This document shows positions 7,002 to 9,080 of a stretch of DNA of 9,080 nucleotides, in pieces. Source of the stretch: an uncultured Caulobacteraceae bacterium (lineage in GTDB: Bacteria > Pseudomonadota > Alphaproteobacteria > Caulobacterales > TH1-2); the NCBI GenBank assembly GCA_937967425.1, contig CALBST010000127.1, positions 1-9,080 of the forward strand, written 5' to 3'. A model generated the notes under the pieces. The model searched no databases, was not told the DNA's origin, and saw only the letters and a program-made list of their open reading frames with translations. Numbering within the stretch: position 1 is the first letter of the stretch; every line of letters begins with the position of its first letter. Both the position numbers and the translations under genes were made by a program.

Positions 7002-7664
7002 TTAGTTCTGGCCGCCGGCGAGGTCGGGGACGCCATCGTAGCCGCGATACTCAGGGCCCGTGTTTGGCGCCTGCGCGTAATACGGCGTGTTCGGCGCGCG
7101 CACCTGCATGAACGAGACGACGCGGCGGACGCCGCCAACAACGCTGGCGATCTCGGCGGCGCGTTCAAGTTCGTGCTGCGAGCGGGCCGAGCCCATCAGG
7201 TACACGTTGCCGTGGAACGTCTCGATATTGACGTTGATCGCGCGCACGGCGGGACTCGCGGTGAGGCGCGCGCGGATTTGCGCCGTGATCAGTTCATCCT
7301 GGGCGCTGCGTACAAAGCTCGAAGGCTCACCGATCACGATTTCGTTGTAGACATTCTCGACCGTGCGAATGCTGCGTGCGATGGTCTCGGCGGCCTGACG
7401 ATGCTCGGCCGTCGGCGCTGTTCCCGAAAGCAGCAGGTTGCGATTGGCGACTTCGACGTCGACTTCCTGGAACGCGACGCTATCGGCCGCCATTAGGCGC
7501 ATCTTCACTTGCTGTGACGCTGACGCATCGTCGATGCCCTCGCCGATGGTGCGATCCTGCGCGGCGTACACGCCGACGCTGGCGGCGGTGCCGAGGGCCG
7601 CAGTCATGCAGCCGCTCACGCTCAGCGAAGCGGTGGCGGCGAGGAGAAGAGCAAATGCACGCAT
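7002..7664 (-). CDS. Double-BON-domain lipoprotein (DolP/YraP-like)
   Basis: This is a 220-residue predicted lipoprotein. I chose the ATG at 7664 because it directly begins a classic signal peptide (MRAFALLLAATASLSVSGC) with a lipobox ending at Cys19. The frame stays open upstream to 7772, but that would overlap yraN and bury the signal. Residue +2 is Met, not Asp, so outer-membrane sorting is expected. Two BON domains follow, at about 46-112 (with a VEVANRNLLLSGTAPT strand-turn-strand) and 120-189 (with VNIETFHGNVYLMGSA). The C-terminal tail is rich in Pro, Tyr and Gly. Two BON domains on a lipoprotein match the architecture of E. coli DolP, which binds anionic phospholipid and supports outer-membrane integrity. 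The location downstream of yraN also matches dolP, although E. coli has diaA in between. No convincing Shine-Dalgarno sequence precedes the start. Orthology to DolP is probable but not proven. Confidence 0.85.
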   Translation of the reverse strand: MRAFALLLAATASLSVSGCMTAALGTAASVGVYAAQDRTIGEGIDDASASQQVKMRLMAADSVAFQEVDVEVANRNLLLSGTAPTAEHRQAAETIARSIRTVENVYNEIVIGEPSSFVRSAQDELITAQIRARLTASPAVRAINVNIETFHGNVYLMGSARSQHELERAAEIASVVGGVRRVVSFMQVRAPNTPYYAQAPNTGPEYRGYDGVPDLAGGQN

Positions 7665-7707
7665 AATGCGCGGATTTTGCGCGCTGATCGTTTCGGCACG
7701 CTTAAGA

Positions 7708-8073
7708 TCAGGCGCGCGAACGCTCATCAAACCAGGCGCCGCGTTCATGCCTCGGCAATAGACCTGAACCAACCACTACTAGATCAAAGCGGATGGGCGC
7801 CGATGTCAGCCGCCAGCGGCCGGCGAGCGTTCGCGCGGCGCGCGCGATGCGCTGCTGCGCCATCGGCGTGACCGCATTGGCGCCGGCGTCATACGTCTTA
7901 CGCGCCTTCACTTCAACGATGACGAGAACGTTGTCCTTCCACGCCGCAAGGTCGACTTCGCCATACGGCGTGCGCAAGCGGTGACCGAGAATCCGATAAC
8001 CTTTGCACATGAGAAAGAGCATCGCGGCCCACTCCGCCGTGCGTCCGCGACGCTCGGCCTGCCGGCGGCTCAC
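7708..8073 (-). CDS. yraN: YraN/UPF0102 family nuclease-fold protein
   Basis: This is a 121-residue cytosolic protein of the UPF0102 (YraN) family, which has a PD-(D/E)XK endonuclease-like fold and a poorly defined role, probably in DNA processing. The family motif is clear: an N-terminal basic region with RRGRTAEWAAMLFL, then RTPYGEVDLAAW (34-45, with E39 and D41), then VIVEVKARKT (51-60, with E54 and K56). Those acidic residues and the lysine correspond to the catalytic set of the fold. The start codon is GTG (8073-8071) and overlaps the rsmI TGA as GTGA, implying translational coupling. Pairing of yraN with rsmI is widespread in proteobacteria. The BON lipoprotein gene begins 43 bases after its stop. 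Confidence 0.92.
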   Translation of the reverse strand: MSRRQAERRGRTAEWAAMLFLMCKGYRILGHRLRTPYGEVDLAAWKDNVLVIVEVKARKTYDAGANAVTPMAQQRIARAARTLAGRWRLTSAPIRFDLVVVGSGLLPRHERGAWFDERSRA

Positions 8074-8972
8074 GCGCGGTCCTTCAGTTCGAGTGCGCGC
8101 GTGTAAGCGCGTTTGCGCGGCACGCCGAGGTCGCGCGCCGCTTCACTGGCGGCTTCCTTCACGCCGCGCGGCAGCGCGCGGATCAGGAATGCATCGAGCG
8201 CCTCATCGCTCACCTCCCCCTTTGCCTCAGGCGGGCCGATAAGTACGACGATCTCACCTTTCGGCGCGCCGGCCTCCGCGTAGTGCGCCGCCAAATCCGC
8301 CAGCGGGGCGCGACGCGCCTCCTCGAACATCTTGGTGAGTTCACGCGCGACGACCGCCGGGCGCGCGCCAAGCACCTCGCTCATATCGGCCAGCGACTCC
8401 GCCAGGCGCGGGCCGGTTTCGTAGAAGATCAGCGTCGCGTCGACGTCCGCCACGTCGCTGATCGCGGCGCGGCGCGCCCCCTGTTTGGGCGGCAAGAAGC
8501 CAGCGAACAGGAAGCGGTCGGTCGGCAGGCCGGAGACGACGAGCCCCGCGAGCAACGCCGAAGCGCCGGGAATAGGAAACACACGGTGGCCCGCCTCGAT
8601 CACGGCGCGCGCAAGTTTGAAGCCCGGGTCGGACACAAGCGGCGTGCCCGCGTCAGAGATGAGCGCAACGCTTTCACCCTTGGCCAACGCTTCGAGGATC
8701 GTCTCGCGCATCGCTTCGGCGTTGTGCTCGTGATAGGCGCCGAGCTTGGGCTTCAGCCCATAGGCGTCCATCAACTTCATGGCGACGCGCGTATCCTCGG
8801 CGTAGACGCGGCTGGCTGTGGCTAAAATGTCGAGCGCCCTCAACGTGATGTCGCGGAGGTTCCCGATCGGCGTCGCCACCACATAAAGGCCCGCTTCCAG
8901 CGGTGGACTGGATTCGCGGGCGCCGATACGTTCGCGCGCATTCTTTTCGGGGTTCGACGAAGGGTTATTCAT
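8070..8972 (-). CDS. rsmI: 16S rRNA (cytidine1402-2'-O)-methyltransferase RsmI
   Basis: RsmI uses S-adenosylmethionine to methylate the 2'-O of C1402 in the decoding centre of 16S rRNA. With the ATG at 8972 the protein has 300 residues (E. coli RsmI has 286). Family motifs are GLYVVATPIGNLRDIT (28-43), AEDTR (58-62), HEHN (81-84), LISDAGTPLVSDPG (104-117), PIPGASALLAGL (133-144) and FAGFLPPK (156-163), all typical of the tetrapyrrole methylase-like fold. The C-terminus (about 268-296) is the basic helical region usual in RsmI. The frame is open to a GTG at 9068, but the residues added by that start look like translated antisense of the divergent lipoprotein, and no usual start codon lies between 8972 and the first motif. 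GGCGGA sits 4 bases upstream of the chosen ATG. This ATG shares two bases with the start of the divergent gene. Confidence 0.93.
   Translation of the reverse strand: MNNPSSNPEKNARERIGARESSPPLEAGLYVVATPIGNLRDITLRALDILATASRVYAEDTRVAMKLMDAYGLKPKLGAYHEHNAEAMRETILEALAKGESVALISDAGTPLVSDPGFKLARAVIEAGHRVFPIPGASALLAGLVVSGLPTDRFLFAGFLPPKQGARRAAISDVADVDATLIFYETGPRLAESLADMSEVLGARPAVVARELTKMFEEARRAPLADLAAHYAEAGAPKGEIVVLIGPPEAKGEVSDEALDAFLIRALPRGVKEAASEAARDLGVPRKRAYTRALELKDRA
8959..8964 (+). promoter_or_regulatory. Ribosome binding site of the divergent lipoprotein gene
   Basis: GAAGGG lies 6 bases upstream of the ATG at 8971 on the plus strand, a good Shine-Dalgarno match at good spacing. It lies inside the first codons of rsmI on the other strand. 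It supports 8971 as the real start of the truncated lipoprotein gene. Confidence 0.55.
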
Positions 8973-9080
8973 GGCTTCCGCCAAATCATCGGCGCGTACG
9001 CTCGCTGCGCCAAGCCTGAAGACGACGGTTGCGGTCAGCTTTGCGGCTTTAATGGCCGCCTGCGCCACCGCGCCGAGCCC
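8971..9080 (+). CDS. N-terminus of a lipoprotein, probably LpoA-type penicillin-binding-protein activator (3' end cut by window)
   Basis: An open frame starts with ATG at 8971 and runs off the window after 36 full codons. It encodes a lipoprotein export signal: basic residues at K5, R9 and K17, a hydrophobic core (TTVAVSFAALMAA, 18-30) and a lipobox LMAAC with the lipidated residue at Cys31, followed by a TAPSP linker. A GAAGGG ribosome binding site precedes it. The reading is divergent from rsmI. In E. coli the gene divergent from rsmI is lpoA (yraM), an outer-membrane lipoprotein that activates penicillin-binding protein 1A, and alphaproteobacteria commonly carry a related gene here. The lipoprotein signal is seen in the sequence; the LpoA identity rests on gene position alone, because the domain lies outside the window. 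Confidence 0.6.
   Translation, partial: MASAKSSARTLAAPSLKTTVAVSFAALMAACATAPS

Noticed and set aside
6991..7005. CtrA-like site TTAA-N7-TTAG
   Set aside because: It matches 7 of 8 positions of the TTAA-N7-TTAA consensus, but it overlaps the BON gene stop codon, is about 150 bases from the comM start and consists of common A/T-rich words. Too weak to call.
7665..7772. Longer start for the BON lipoprotein (ATG at 7772, 256 residues)
   Set aside because: It would overlap yraN by 65 bases and place 36 residues before a perfect lipoprotein signal peptide, which must be N-terminal.
8283..8825. 180-codon plus-strand frame antisense to rsmI
   Set aside because: It is Arg/His/Ala-rich without domain features and mirrors clear RsmI motifs.
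8973..9068. Longer start for RsmI (GTG at 9068, 332 residues)
   Set aside because: The extra residues are the antisense of the lipoprotein signal sequence, and RsmI proteins do not normally carry such an extension.

Overview
The window is a GC-rich, tightly packed stretch of bacterial chromosome. Everything in it looks like housekeeping DNA: I see no insertion sequence, phage gene, CRISPR array, tRNA or rRNA. The gene content suggests an alphaproteobacterium, perhaps of the Caulobacterales/Hyphomonadaceae kind. The clues are a malic enzyme fused to a phosphotransacetylase-like domain, an rsmI-yraN cluster divergent from a lipoprotein gene, and GTTC-N7-GTTC style direct repeats (the alphaproteobacterial LexA operator form) upstream of comM. 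The lineage is inferred from gene families only.

Left part (1-3479). The window opens inside a plus-strand gene for a MaeB-type malic enzyme (malate to pyruvate, CO2 and NADPH). Its C-terminal phosphotransacetylase-like domain has lost the catalytic Ser-Arg pair. It converges on a minus-strand AmpG-like permease gene, and the two stop codons overlap within four bases.

Middle part (1716-6841, minus strand). Three genes follow one another with gaps of only 23 and 18 bases: comM (AAA+ ATPase of DNA recombination and transformation), a hybrid sensor histidine kinase with one degenerate and one intact receiver domain, and the AmpG-like permease. They are probably one transcription unit. The only real intergenic region in the window (6842-7001, 160 bases) lies upstream of comM. 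It holds a plausible sigma-70-type promoter, a four-unit 11-bp-periodic LexA-like half-site array over that promoter, and a perfect consensus DnaA box touching the Shine-Dalgarno sequence of comM.

Right part (7002-9080). rsmI (16S rRNA C1402 2'-O-methyltransferase), yraN (UPF0102 nuclease-fold protein) and a double-BON-domain lipoprotein (DolP/YraP-like) run leftwards. rsmI and yraN overlap as GTGA. To their right, reading outwards and cut by the window edge, is the first 36 codons of a lipoprotein with a clear signal peptide and lipobox. Its position matches the LpoA-type penicillin-binding-protein activator that is divergent from rsmI in Escherichia coli. The two ATG start codons share bases (CATG), so the genes have no intergenic space.

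Taken together, the window mixes envelope functions (AmpG-like permease, BON lipoprotein, putative LpoA-like lipoprotein), DNA transactions (ComM, possibly YraN), ribosome modification (RsmI) and central carbon metabolism (MaeB). I found no obviously novel multi-gene system. The most interesting signals are the regulatory architecture of comM and the start-over-start overlap at 8970-8973.
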